DNA of 44,042 nucleotides from an uncultured Lachnospiraceae bacterium (GTDB taxonomy: Bacteria; Bacillota; Clostridia; Lachnospirales; Lachnospiraceae): the NCBI GenBank assembly GCA_947176965.1, contig CAMWSU010000014.1, positions 1 through 44,042 on the forward strand, given 5' to 3'. Both the position numbers and the translations under genes were made by a program. The notes under the pieces were generated by a model that saw nothing but the letters and a program-made list of their open reading frames with translations, searched no databases and had not been told where the DNA came from. Positions within the stretch are counted from its first letter, which is position 1. The number at the start of each line of letters is the position of its first letter. Shown piece by piece: positions 33,909 through 41,685 of this stretch.

Positions 33909-34204
33909 ATGTATATTATCAGATTTAGTAAGCTGGCAGAAAAAGAAAAAAAATGCTAAAAGGGGCAGGGCTTGATTCAAAAGCAAAAAACCGATTGAAT
34001 ATCATTGCACAAAATCCATTTCAAACGCCTCCGCCATATGAAGGATTAGTAGGGAACTTAAACGGCTATTATTCCAGAAGAATTAATATTCAACATAGAA
34101 TGGTTTATCAGGTATATAATGAGTCGGTTGTGATTGCTGGAATCGTATACGAAGGAACAATTAAGATTGTTCGCATGTGGTCACATTATGATTCGGTGAA
34201 ATAA
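33909..34204 (+). pseudogene. YoeB/Txe-type RNase toxin with a frameshift
   Basis: It starts at ATG 33909, directly after the antitoxin stop, with MYIIRFSKLAEKEKKC then TAA (33957-33959). Removing the shift gives LLKGAGLDSKAKNRLNIIAQNPFQTPPPYEGLVGNLNGYYSRRIN and the conserved C-terminal WSHYD of ribosome-dependent YoeB/Txe mRNA interferases. One base appears lost just after the A run near 33949 (relatives read KKLLKG). A restart at ATG 33953 gives 83 residues without the first beta-strand and helix. There is also an extra VIAGIVYEGT stretch before the last strand. Probably inactive. Confidence 0.85.
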
Positions 34205-34209
34205 AGGAA

Positions 34210-34252
34210 GCGCCAGCAGATAGAGGAATCATCTGCCGGTGCTTTGATTTTT
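34210..34252 (+). terminator. Terminator after the toxin-antitoxin remnant
   Basis: GCGCCAGCAGAT pairs with ATCTGCCGGTGC (two mismatches or wobbles), followed by TTTGATTTTT. Confidence 0.75.
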
Positions 34253-34276
34253 ACCCTGCTATAGGAAAGGCGTCGG

Positions 34277-34305
34277 TTGATTCCGTAAGCCATTCGGAGT
34301 ATAAT
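34277..34305 (+). promoter_or_regulatory. Promoter of the Nudix gene
   Basis: TTGATT, 17-base spacer, TATAAT, about 55 bases before ATG 34358. Confidence 0.65.
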
Positions 34306-34357
34306 GTTTTTGAAAGATGAAAGCCTGCCGATGAATGCAATCCGGCAAAGGAGAACT

Positions 34358-34897
34358 ATGAAATCGAACCTGACAACCTTATGCTATATCGAGCGGGGAG
34401 ACGAATACCTGATGCTCCACCGCATCAAGAAAAAGAACGATGTCAATCACGATAAATGGATCGGCGTGGGCGGGCATTTTGAGGCGGGCGAAAGCCCGGA
34501 GGAATGCCTGCTCAGGGAAGTTTACGAGGAGACGGGACTGACGCTTAAAAAATGGCGCTTTTGTGGCATTGTCACGTTTTGTTTTACGCCCGATGAAGCA
34601 AACGCCGGTTCAACTTCTGAAGACAGTGCCAATGCCGTACCGCCCGTTCTTGAATATATGCATCTGTACACGGCGTCTTCCTACGAGGGAACACTTCTGC
34701 CCTGTGATGAGGGGGAGCTTGTATGGATAAAAAAGGATGAGGTGGAGCGCCTTCCGGTTTGGGATGGCGATCGCATCTTTTTGCGTCTGCTGCGAGAGCG
34801 AAGTCAATTTTTCTCACTGAAGCTGAGTTACTTAGGGGATCAGCTTACGGAGGCAGTTTTGGACGGAGAACGGATGAAACTTCCGATTCAGAGATAA
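34358..34897 (+). CDS. Nudix hydrolase (8-oxo-dGTP-diphosphatase-like)
   Basis: 179 residues. The complete Nudix box is GHFEAGESPEECLLREVYEETGL (about residues 39-61), with RE and EE metal-binding residues. The upstream substrate part is TLCYIERGDEYLMLHR and KWIGVGG, typical of MutT-like pyrophosphatases that clean the nucleotide pool. AAGGAG precedes ATG 34358. The longer upstream frame lies inside the promoter. The diguanylate cyclase gene follows 13 bases after its stop, so the two form an operon. The substrate cannot be fixed from sequence. Confidence 0.88.
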   Translation: MKSNLTTLCYIERGDEYLMLHRIKKKNDVNHDKWIGVGGHFEAGESPEECLLREVYEETGLTLKKWRFCGIVTFCFTPDEANAGSTSEDSANAVPPVLEYMHLYTASSYEGTLLPCDEGELVWIKKDEVERLPVWDGDRIFLRLLRERSQFFSLKLSYLGDQLTEAVLDGERMKLPIQR

Positions 34898-34910
34898 GGG
34901 GGAATCTGAT

Positions 34911-36911
34911 ATGAACAGGGAAAAGTCAGAGCAGCAGAATGGAGAAAGACGTCTGAATATCGGCCTGGTAGTTGCAAATGTGGAGGATGATTTTTCCAAT
35001 AAAATCTGTAAAGGCGCCATGCGCGCGGCGGAAATGGCGGATGTGAATTTGTTTGTATTTCCTGCAAAATATTTAGATCACAGGGAAGACGAGCTTGCGG
35101 ATACAAAACAGGCATACGAATATCAATACAATGCCCTGATTGATTTTGCGAATGCCGGCACCCTTGACATGGTACTGATCTGCATAAGCAGTATCGGTTA
35201 TCTTTCCACCAAGGAGCGCTGTGACGAGGTGCTGTCCCGCTTTAACGGGATACCGCTTATGCTGCTCGCATCAGCGAAGGAGGGGTATTCGTCCATTGTG
35301 TATGATAACCGTGCGGGACTTTCGGATGCGGTGCGCTACCTGATCCGGGATAAAAAGAAAACGCGCATCGGTATGTTGGCGGGAAGCCGGGATAATATGG
35401 ACGCGAATGAACGGCTTGAAGTTTATAAAACGGTGCTTGAGGAAGAAGGAATCGGAGTTGATGAGCGGCTGATTTGTTATACGAATTACTCCTCCGCCTG
35501 CGAGAATACGGTCGAAGCGTTCCTGATAGAGAATCCGGATGTCGAGGCGCTTGTCTGTGCCAATGATGCGGTCGCACAGGCTGCGTATAGAGTTTTGAAC
35601 CGTCAGAATCGTGTGATCGGACAGGATGTTTTAGTGACTGGTTTTGATGATATTGACGAGGCGGTCCGCATGATTCCGCAGCTTGCGACCGTGCGCGCGG
35701 ATGCGGAGCTGCTTGGACACCGGGCGGTCATGGAGGCGCAGCAGATGCTGTGCGGTCAATCGCGGGGCGCTGCAATTCAGCCGAAAAATTTTACGGTGAA
35801 AACAAATTTTATTTTAAGAGAATCTGCAAGCGGTCAGATGGAGTTAGACAATATTAACCGGGAATATCTGGAAGAATATCGTCAGAGACTGAAAATGATG
35901 TTGGATATGAACCACAGCCTGAACATCGTCAATCGTGATACACTGATGTTCGGCGCGGATAATGTGCGCGATTATACCAAAATCCTTGATGTGTTCAATG
36001 TGTCCGTTATTCATGATTACTATTTGTACTTATTCAAAGCGCCGCGCACCTATCTTCCGGGAAAACGATTCAAAAAGCCGGAGGAGGTATATCTGCGCGC
36101 GTACCGTAACGGAGACGAGGTAAAGGAGCTGCCGCGTGTAGACCAGCGCATGAAGTTCGAGCAGATGTATGAGAATCCCTATCTGCCGAAGGAGCGAAAA
36201 ACATATATTTTGATCGACATTTATTCGCGTGAGCAGCAGTACGGCGTTTTGATGTGTGACCTGCCATATGAATACCTGCATTATTTGGAGGCGTTGTGCT
36301 ATCAGGTAAGCATTGCGGTCAAGATGAACGAATTGTTTTCCGTGCAGGAGGGGCTGCTTGCGGAAAAAGAAGATATGCTGCGCAAGCTGGAGCAGGAAAA
36401 TCTCGCACTGGACGACATTTCCAATAAGGATGAGCTGACGGGGATTTGTAATCGCAGGGGCTTTTTCACAAAGGCGGGAAAAATGCTTGTGCAGAAAGGA
36501 TTCTCCGGAAAACGTGTGGCGGCGGTTTATGCTGACTTAAATTACTTAAAACAGATCAACGACAGATTCGGGCATGAGGAAGGCGATTTTTCCTTAAAAA
36601 GCTGCGCGGCGGCATTGGAGTCGGCGCTCTCAAGCCGCGGTGTCGTCGGGCGGATCGGCGGAGACGAGTTTGCGGGACTGCTTGTACTTGAGAAGGATGA
36701 GGAGGCGGAGGAAATCCGGGTGCGCATGAAGGCGTACCTAAACGAGGTCAACAAAAGCGCGGGAAAGCGTTATCCGATCATGGCTTCTCTCGGCATCATG
36801 GAACAGCGGATCACCGGAGAACTGCAGTTGAAGGAATTGTTGGAGCAGGCGGATGATCTTTTATATGAGGAAAAAAAGAAAAAAGGACCTTTTATTGTAC
36901 GGGAAGATTAG
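34911..36911 (+). CDS. Diguanylate cyclase with a LacI-type sugar-binding-fold sensor
   Basis: 666 residues, no signal peptide and no membrane helix, so cytosolic. Residues about 15-310 form a type 1 periplasmic-binding/LacI-effector fold (NIGLVVANVEDDFSNKICKGAMRAAE, ALVCANDAVAQAAYRVL, VLVTGFDDIDEAVRMIPQLATVRAD) without any LacI DNA-binding head. A middle region of about 310-470 may be GAF-like. A coiled-coil linker at about 475-510 leads to the GGDEF domain (about 515-660), with intact RIGGDEFAGL and DELTGICNRRGFF. Likely job: making c-di-GMP in response to a cytosolic small molecule. It follows the Nudix gene by 13 bases with GGGGGA. Confidence 0.9.
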   Translation: MNREKSEQQNGERRLNIGLVVANVEDDFSNKICKGAMRAAEMADVNLFVFPAKYLDHREDELADTKQAYEYQYNALIDFANAGTLDMVLICISSIGYLSTKERCDEVLSRFNGIPLMLLASAKEGYSSIVYDNRAGLSDAVRYLIRDKKKTRIGMLAGSRDNMDANERLEVYKTVLEEEGIGVDERLICYTNYSSACENTVEAFLIENPDVEALVCANDAVAQAAYRVLNRQNRVIGQDVLVTGFDDIDEAVRMIPQLATVRADAELLGHRAVMEAQQMLCGQSRGAAIQPKNFTVKTNFILRESASGQMELDNINREYLEEYRQRLKMMLDMNHSLNIVNRDTLMFGADNVRDYTKILDVFNVSVIHDYYLYLFKAPRTYLPGKRFKKPEEVYLRAYRNGDEVKELPRVDQRMKFEQMYENPYLPKERKTYILIDIYSREQQYGVLMCDLPYEYLHYLEALCYQVSIAVKMNELFSVQEGLLAEKEDMLRKLEQENLALDDISNKDELTGICNRRGFFTKAGKMLVQKGFSGKRVAAVYADLNYLKQINDRFGHEEGDFSLKSCAAALESALSSRGVVGRIGGDEFAGLLVLEKDEEAEEIRVRMKAYLNEVNKSAGKRYPIMASLGIMEQRITGELQLKELLEQADDLLYEEKKKKGPFIVRED

Positions 36912-36970
36912 AGAAAGAACGGATGGACAAATAGGAAAAAATCCGTAATGTATTTTCATCAAAATGGTGC

Positions 36971-36999
36971 TTGACAGTATCTGGCAGATATGTTAAAGT
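36971..36999 (+). promoter_or_regulatory. infC operon promoter
   Basis: Perfect TTGACA, 17-base spacer, TAAAGT, giving a leader of about 230 bases before the infC ATT. Confidence 0.7.
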
Positions 37000-37002
37000 A
37001 TT

Positions 37003-37184
37003 TAAATGTGTGAGGAAGCTCACATAACAGCAAGCAGAGTATCCACTCTCACCCTGTGGCAATGTGCTTAACAGGCGTTCATGATTTCTTTTTTATGCGG
37101 CAGAGACGGTGACAGTTCAGGCGGTTACCGTGACAGCGCATGGGAGAGGCATGTCGGTGGATAGCGATGCTATCCGCCTTTTTT
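37003..37184 (+). ncRNA. infC-rpmI-rplT leader with terminator (attenuator)
   Basis: The leader has a TGTGAG/CTCACA hairpin (37009-37024), then the stretch CAGAGTATCCACTCTCACC (about 37036-37054), and a terminator hairpin (GGTGGATAGC/GCTATCCGCC, 37156-37178) with six Ts. Firmicute infC operons are known to be controlled by transcription attenuation through L20 binding to the leader. The position fits, but I cannot confirm the L20-leader family without a covariance search. Confidence 0.6.
37156..37184 (+). terminator. Leader terminator before infC
   Basis: GGTGGATAGC-GAT-GCTATCCGCC followed by TTTTTT. It is a perfect stem apart from one T-G pair and lies 50 bases before the infC start. Confidence 0.88.
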
Positions 37185-37233
37185 ATGGACGGGAATGCAC
37201 AAAAAACTGTTTCTTATGATGGAGGACAAAACA

Positions 37234-37740
37234 ATTAGCGAATTATTTATTAACGAACAGATTAGGGACAAAGAAGTACGAGTCATTGGAGTGAACGGCG
37301 AGCAGCTTGGTATCATGCCGTCGAGAGAGGCGCTTAAGCTTGCGGAAGAGGCGGAGCTTGACCTTGTGAAGATTGCGCCTACGGCGAAACCGCCTGTTTG
37401 TAAGATCGTTGATTATGGAAAGTACCGTTATGAACTGGCGAGGAAGGAAAAGGAAGCCAGAAAGAAACAGAAGATCGTCGAGATCAAGGAGATCAGACTG
37501 TCTCCGAATATTGATACGAATGACTTGAACACAAAGGTGAACGCGGCGAGAAAGTTTTTGGAAAAAGGCAATAAGGTAAAGGTGACGCTGCGTTTTCGCG
37601 GACGTGAGATGGCTCATATGAATACGACCAAGCATATTTTGGACGACTTTGCAGAGAGCCTTTCAGATATTGCGGTCGTAGATAAGCCTGCAAAGGTAGA
37701 GGGCCGCTCCATGGCAATGTTTTTAACTGAGAAGCGCTGA
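37234..37740 (+). CDS. infC: Translation initiation factor IF-3 (probable ATT start)
   Basis: 168 residues from ATT 37234. IF-3 binds the 30S subunit, blocks early 50S joining and checks the start codon. The sequence is ISELFINEQIRDKEVRVIGVNGEQLGIM (N-domain), the lysine-rich linker KEKEARKKQKIVEIKEIRLSP, then the C-domain RFRGREMAHMNTTKHIL. The ATT is eight bases after GGAGG (37221-37225), and the protein then begins as IF-3 relatives do. The ATGs at 37195, 37216 and 37219 are upstream of this ribosome site and add non-family residues. Non-ATG starts of infC allow IF-3 to limit its own synthesis, as with AUU in E. coli. Confidence 0.93.
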   Translation: MSELFINEQIRDKEVRVIGVNGEQLGIMPSREALKLAEEAELDLVKIAPTAKPPVCKIVDYGKYRYELARKEKEARKKQKIVEIKEIRLSPNIDTNDLNTKVNAARKFLEKGNKVKVTLRFRGREMAHMNTTKHILDDFAESLSDIAVVDKPAKVEGRSMAMFLTEKR

Positions 37741-37789
37741 TCATCGTGCAAGGTTAAAATAGAGTAAGACAAATAGGAGGAAAAGTAAC

Positions 37790-37987
37790 ATGCCAAAAAT
37801 GAAAACCAAAAAAGCGGCAGCAAAACGTTTTAAGCTGACGGGAACCGGAAAATTAAAGAGAAGCAAGGCTTACAAACAGCATATTTTGACTAAGAAATCT
37901 GCTAAGACCAAGAGAAACTTAAGAAAACCTGCTTTGACCGATTCTACTAATGTAAAGAATATGAAGAAGATTTTACCGTATTTATAA
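37790..37987 (+). CDS. rpmI: 50S ribosomal protein L35
   Basis: 65 residues beginning [31 protein letters not shown], very basic and the standard L35 length. It has AGGAGG upstream and lies 49 bases after infC, in the conserved order infC-rpmI-rplT. Confidence 0.97.
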   Translation: MPKMKTKKAAAKRFKLTGTGKLKRSKAYKQHILTKKSAKTKRNLRKPALTDSTNVKNMKKILPYL

Positions 37988-38008
37988 GTCATAAGGAGGA
38001 AGAAGAAC

Positions 38009-38365
38009 ATGGCAAGAATTAAGGGTGGCATGAACGCCAAGAAAAAGCATAATAGAGTATTAAAGCTTGCAAAGGGATACAGAGGAGCGCGCTCCAAGCA
38101 GTATCGCGTTGCAAAGCAGTCTGTCATGAGAGCTCTGGCAACTTCTTATGAAGGACGTAAGCAGAGAAAGCGTCAGTTCAGACGTCTGTGGATCGCACGT
38201 ATCAATGCGGCGGCAAGAATGAACGGCATCTCTTACAGCAAAATGATGTTCGGCTTAAAGAAAGCTGGCGTTGACATGAACCGCAAGATGCTTGCAGAGC
38301 TGGCAGTTAATGATGCAAAGGGTTTTGCATCGCTTGCTGAGCTTGCAAAGGCAAATATCGCATAG
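38009..38365 (+). CDS. rplT: 50S ribosomal protein L20
   Basis: 118 residues with [74 protein letters not shown] and a typical C-terminus. It binds 23S rRNA early in 50S assembly and is the usual repressor of this operon through the leader RNA. AGGAGG is upstream, and the gap from rpmI is 21 bases. Confidence 0.97.
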   Translation: MARIKGGMNAKKKHNRVLKLAKGYRGARSKQYRVAKQSVMRALATSYEGRKQRKRQFRRLWIARINAAARMNGISYSKMMFGLKKAGVDMNRKMLAELAVNDAKGFASLAELAKANIA

Positions 38366-38383
38366 TGATAAATAAGAAAGCAT

Positions 38384-38422
38384 AAAAACGGCTAGTCGCA
38401 ATGTTCGGCTGTGCCGTTTTTT
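38384..38422 (+). terminator. Terminator of the infC operon
   Basis: AAAAACGGC pairs with GCCGTTTTTT around a 20-base loop that itself can fold. It ends in a T tract. Confidence 0.8.
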
Positions 38423-38437
38423 GCTTGACGGGAGGAT

Positions 38438-38521
38438 ATAGATTGAAAAATCAAAGATTTTTCAATCGACAAAATTGTGCTGACGCCCAAATTTGCGGGC
38501 TGTTGGCAGCATGGAGGATTA
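38438..38521 (+). repeat. Dispersed double-hairpin repeat, copy 2
   Basis: Ungapped match to 18072-18155. Hairpin 1 (38441-38467) is perfect, with identical arms. Hairpin 2 is weaker here (AAAATTG against CAAATTT). The tail TTGGCAGCATGGAGGATTA supplies the GGAGG ribosome site of metY. Confidence 0.85.
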
Positions 38522-38523
38522 AA

Positions 38524-39810
38524 ATGGCGAAAGAACAATACAGATTTGAAACAATGCAGTTACATGTCGGGCAGGAGCAGCCGGATCCGGCGACGGACGC
38601 AAGAGCCGTACCGATCTATCAGACCACTTCCTATGTTTTTCATGATTCCGCGCATGCGGAAGCGCGTTTCGGACTTGCGGACGCGGGCAATATTTATGGA
38701 CGTCTGACAAATTCCACGCAGGAGGTTTTGGAAAAAAGGATCGCGGCTCTGGAAGGCGGCGTGGCGGCTTTGGCGCTTGCGAGCGGCGCGGCGGCAGTCA
38801 CCTATACGATCCAGGCACTTGCGCAGGCGGGAGACCATATCGTATCACAGAAGACGATTTATGGCGGAACCTATAACCTGCTTGCCCACACTCTGCCGCA
38901 GTACGGTATAGAGACGACCTTTGTGAATGTGCATGACTTAAACGAGGTTGAGGCGGCGATCAGGGAGAATACGAGAGCAATCTATTTAGAGACGCTCGGA
39001 AATCCGAACAGCGATATTCCCGATCTGGATGCGATCGCTGAGATCGCGCACAAACACGGGCTGCCCGTTGTGATCGACAATACGTTCGGCACGCCGTATT
39101 TCATCCGTCCGATCGAGCATGGTGCAGACATCGTCGTACATTCCGCGACCAAATTTATCGGCGGACACGGTACGTCTTTAGGCGGTATCATTGTGGATTC
39201 CGGTAAGTTTGACTGGCGTGCGAGCGGTCATTATGCGGCGATCGCGGAGCCGAATGAAAGCTACCATGGCGTTTCCTTTGTGGAGGCAGCAGGCGATGCG
39301 GCGTTTGTGACCTATGTTCGTGCCATTCTGCTTCGTGATATGGGAGCGGCGATTTCTCCGTTTAACGCATTTTTATTGCTTCAGGGCGTGGAGACGCTGT
39401 CGCTTCGTTTAGAGCGTCATGCGGAAAATACCAAGAAGATTGTGACCTATTTAAGACAGCATCCCAAGGTGGCGCGCGTCAATCATCCGTCCATTTCGGA
39501 TCATCCCGATCATGCGTTGTATGAGCGGTATTTCCCGAACGGCGGCGCGTCCATCTTTACGTTTGATATTCAGGGCGGTAAGGAGGAAGCGCACCGCTTT
39601 ATCGATCATCTGAAAATATTCTCCCTGCTTGCGAATGTGGCGGATGTCAAGAGCCTTGTTATTCATCCGGCAACAACAACGCACGCACAGCTTTCCGAAC
39701 AGGAGCTTGCTGAGCAGAATATTTATCAGAGCACGATCCGCCTCTCCATCGGCACGGAGCATATCGACGATCTGATCGCGGATATGGAGCAGGCATTTGC
39801 GGCAGTATGA
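38524..39810 (+). CDS. metY: O-acetylhomoserine sulfhydrylase / aminocarboxypropyltransferase
   Basis: 428 residues. A PLP enzyme of the Cys/Met gamma family that makes homocysteine from O-acetylhomoserine and sulfide. Marks: FETMQLHVGQEQPDPATDARAVPIYQTTSYVF, YGRLTNSTQEVLEKRIAALEGG, IDNTFGTPYFIRPIEHGAD, the PLP lysine in VVHSATKFIGGHGTSLGG, and SLLANVADVKSLVIHPATTTH. The length of about 430 and the ERYFPNGGASIFTFD block favour MetY over MetB or MetC. ATG 38524 follows GGAGG by six bases; the longer upstream frame runs through the dispersed repeat and is not credible. No SAM riboswitch is seen upstream. argJ follows after 17 bases. Confidence 0.94.
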   Translation: MAKEQYRFETMQLHVGQEQPDPATDARAVPIYQTTSYVFHDSAHAEARFGLADAGNIYGRLTNSTQEVLEKRIAALEGGVAALALASGAAAVTYTIQALAQAGDHIVSQKTIYGGTYNLLAHTLPQYGIETTFVNVHDLNEVEAAIRENTRAIYLETLGNPNSDIPDLDAIAEIAHKHGLPVVIDNTFGTPYFIRPIEHGADIVVHSATKFIGGHGTSLGGIIVDSGKFDWRASGHYAAIAEPNESYHGVSFVEAAGDAAFVTYVRAILLRDMGAAISPFNAFLLLQGVETLSLRLERHAENTKKIVTYLRQHPKVARVNHPSISDHPDHALYERYFPNGGASIFTFDIQGGKEEAHRFIDHLKIFSLLANVADVKSLVIHPATTTHAQLSEQELAEQNIYQSTIRLSIGTEHIDDLIADMEQAFAAV

Positions 39811-39827
39811 TGAACGGAGATAAGGTT

Positions 39828-41069
39828 ATGAAAAAAGTGGAAGGCTATACTTATATAGAGGGCGGCGTATGCGCTGCATCCGGCTTTACGGCAAGCGGCT
39901 TACACTGCGGCTTAAACAGCGATCCGAACAAAAACGATCTTTGTCTGCTCTATAGTGAGCGCTCCTGCGTGACGGCGGCGGTCTATACGACAAACAAGGT
40001 AAAGGGCGCGCCGATCGTTGTGACAAAGAAAAATCTTGCAAAGACGGGCGGCATGGCGCAGGCGGTCATCGCGAACAGCAAAAACGCCAATACCTGCAAC
40101 GCGGACGGAGAAGAAAAAGCACAGCGTATGTGTGAGCTGGCGGCAGCGGCGCTCGGCATTAAGCCGGAGGAAGTCGTTGTGGCATCCACCGGTGTGATCG
40201 GTCAGGTTTTGCCGATCGAGCCGATCGAGGCGCATGTGGAGGAGCTTGCGAAGAAGTTAAGCCGGGAAGGAAATTTGCAGGCAGTCAATGCGATCATGAC
40301 GACCGATACGGTAAAAAAAGAAGTGGCGGTCCTGTTTGAAATCGGCGGCGTACCCTGCAGGCTCGGCGGTATGGCAAAGGGCAGCGGCATGATCCATCCG
40401 AATATGGCGACGACGCTCAATTTTATTACGACGGATGCGGAGATTTCGCAGCCGATGCTTCAAAAAGCTTTAGATGAGATCGTGAAAGTGACGTATAACT
40501 GTTTAAGCATTGACGGGGATACTTCGACCAACGATATGGTGTGCGTCATGGCAAACGGCTTAGCGGGCAATCCGGTCATTGACAAGGAGGATGAGGCGTA
40601 CGCATGCTTCAAGCAGGCGTTGTACCTTGTCATGATGAATCTGACAAAGATGCTTGCAAAGGACGGCGAGGGCGCGACGAGGCTCATCACCTGTACGGTC
40701 ACGGGAGCGCCTGAGGCAGATATGGCGGTCGCGGTTGCGAAAAGCGTGATCCGTTCCCCGCTCGTAAAATGCATGGTTTTTGGAAAAGATGCGAACTGGG
40801 GACGCGTTCTGTGCGCGATTGGTTATGCTGAGGCGGACTTTGATATCAACCGGATGGATGTGGATGTGGAATCCGCGGCAGGGAAGATCGCGGTATGCCG
40901 CGGCAATGCCATCATCCTGCCGTTTTCCGAGGAGGAGGCGGCAAAGCTGTTATCGGAGGATGAGATTTATGTCCATGTCAATCTGAATCAGGGCGATGCG
41001 CAGGCAACGGCATGGGGCTGCGACTTAACCTATGATTATGTCAAGATCAATGGGGACTATCGTTCATAA
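39828..41069 (+). CDS. argJ: Bifunctional ornithine acetyltransferase / N-acetylglutamate synthase
   Basis: 413 residues from ATG 39828 (GGAG nine bases upstream). ArgJ recycles the acetyl group from N-acetylornithine to glutamate in arginine synthesis. The family block with the self-cleavage site is MAKGSGMIHPNMATTLNFITTD; cleavage is expected before the first Thr, which becomes the nucleophile. Other blocks are AVIANSKNANTCNADGEEKA, ASTGVIGQVLPIE, LSIDGDTSTNDMV and GKDANWGRVLCAIGYA. The remaining arg genes are not adjacent. It probably shares a transcript with metY. Whether it is bifunctional or only a transferase cannot be told from sequence. Confidence 0.95.
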   Translation: MKKVEGYTYIEGGVCAASGFTASGLHCGLNSDPNKNDLCLLYSERSCVTAAVYTTNKVKGAPIVVTKKNLAKTGGMAQAVIANSKNANTCNADGEEKAQRMCELAAAALGIKPEEVVVASTGVIGQVLPIEPIEAHVEELAKKLSREGNLQAVNAIMTTDTVKKEVAVLFEIGGVPCRLGGMAKGSGMIHPNMATTLNFITTDAEISQPMLQKALDEIVKVTYNCLSIDGDTSTNDMVCVMANGLAGNPVIDKEDEAYACFKQALYLVMMNLTKMLAKDGEGATRLITCTVTGAPEADMAVAVAKSVIRSPLVKCMVFGKDANWGRVLCAIGYAEADFDINRMDVDVESAAGKIAVCRGNAIILPFSEEEAAKLLSEDEIYVHVNLNQGDAQATAWGCDLTYDYVKINGDYRS

Positions 41070-41133
41070 GATGATGACAGGCGGCTGTGAAGACGATTCA
41101 CAGCGACAACTCGCAATTGATTCGAATGGAGAA

Positions 41134-41664
41134 ATGATCGTGCAGAGAAAGCTATTAACGATATTAATGTGTGGTATCATGGTTTTAGGAATGGCAGGAT
41201 GTGACGTTCCAAAAGAAAAAAGAGTGAACCCGGTTTATGAAGATGCACAAAATACGGTTGCGTTTCTGGTCGATGCAATAGAAAGAAAGGATGCACAGGC
41301 GATCAAAGATAAGTTTTCTCCCTATGCACAAAGCAACATCGACAATCTGGATGAAAAAATTGACCGTTTGATCGAAGAGTTCCCGGGATGGAATGAAGAT
41401 TATGAATTATCCGATACGTTTCAGCGTTGGTCGAATCATGGTAAGATAACCTATATGCTGACGCCGTCCTTTGACTTTGAAGTAGACGGCAAAACATATC
41501 GCATGCGCCTGATCTATTATACAGAATCAGATGAAGATGAGTCGAAGTTAGGCTATTATTCTATTCAGATATATGAAAGATTTAATGAGGAATATTCGAG
41601 TGAATTTTACACACATGGCGTAGATGATGATCCGGATATTTTGCTCTGGGATTATACAAAATAG
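41134..41664 (+). CDS. Putative lipoprotein, DUF5104-like
   Basis: 176 residues. The lipoprotein signal is RKLLTILMCGIMVLGMAGC with Cys as the first mature residue, so it is likely anchored outside the membrane. The mature part (FLVDAIERKDAQAIKDKFSPYAQSNIDNLDEKIDRLIEEFPGW, FEVDGKTYRMRLIYYTESDEDESKLGYYSIQIYE) resembles the clostridial DUF5104 family of unknown role. The start is ATG 41134 or GTG 41140: GGAG (41128-41131) is two and eight bases away, so GTG is a serious candidate. The 64-base gap from argJ holds no clear promoter. Confidence 0.78.
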   Translation: MIVQRKLLTILMCGIMVLGMAGCDVPKEKRVNPVYEDAQNTVAFLVDAIERKDAQAIKDKFSPYAQSNIDNLDEKIDRLIEEFPGWNEDYELSDTFQRWSNHGKITYMLTPSFDFEVDGKTYRMRLIYYTESDEDESKLGYYSIQIYERFNEEYSSEFYTHGVDDDPDILLWDYTK

Positions 41665-41685
41665 AATAAAAATGGAGGACTGTAT

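Noticed and set aside
38401-38523. Longer N-terminus of MetY starting at 38401
   Set aside because: The extra codons run through a terminator and the dispersed repeat. ATG 38524 has a good ribosome site and fits the family start.
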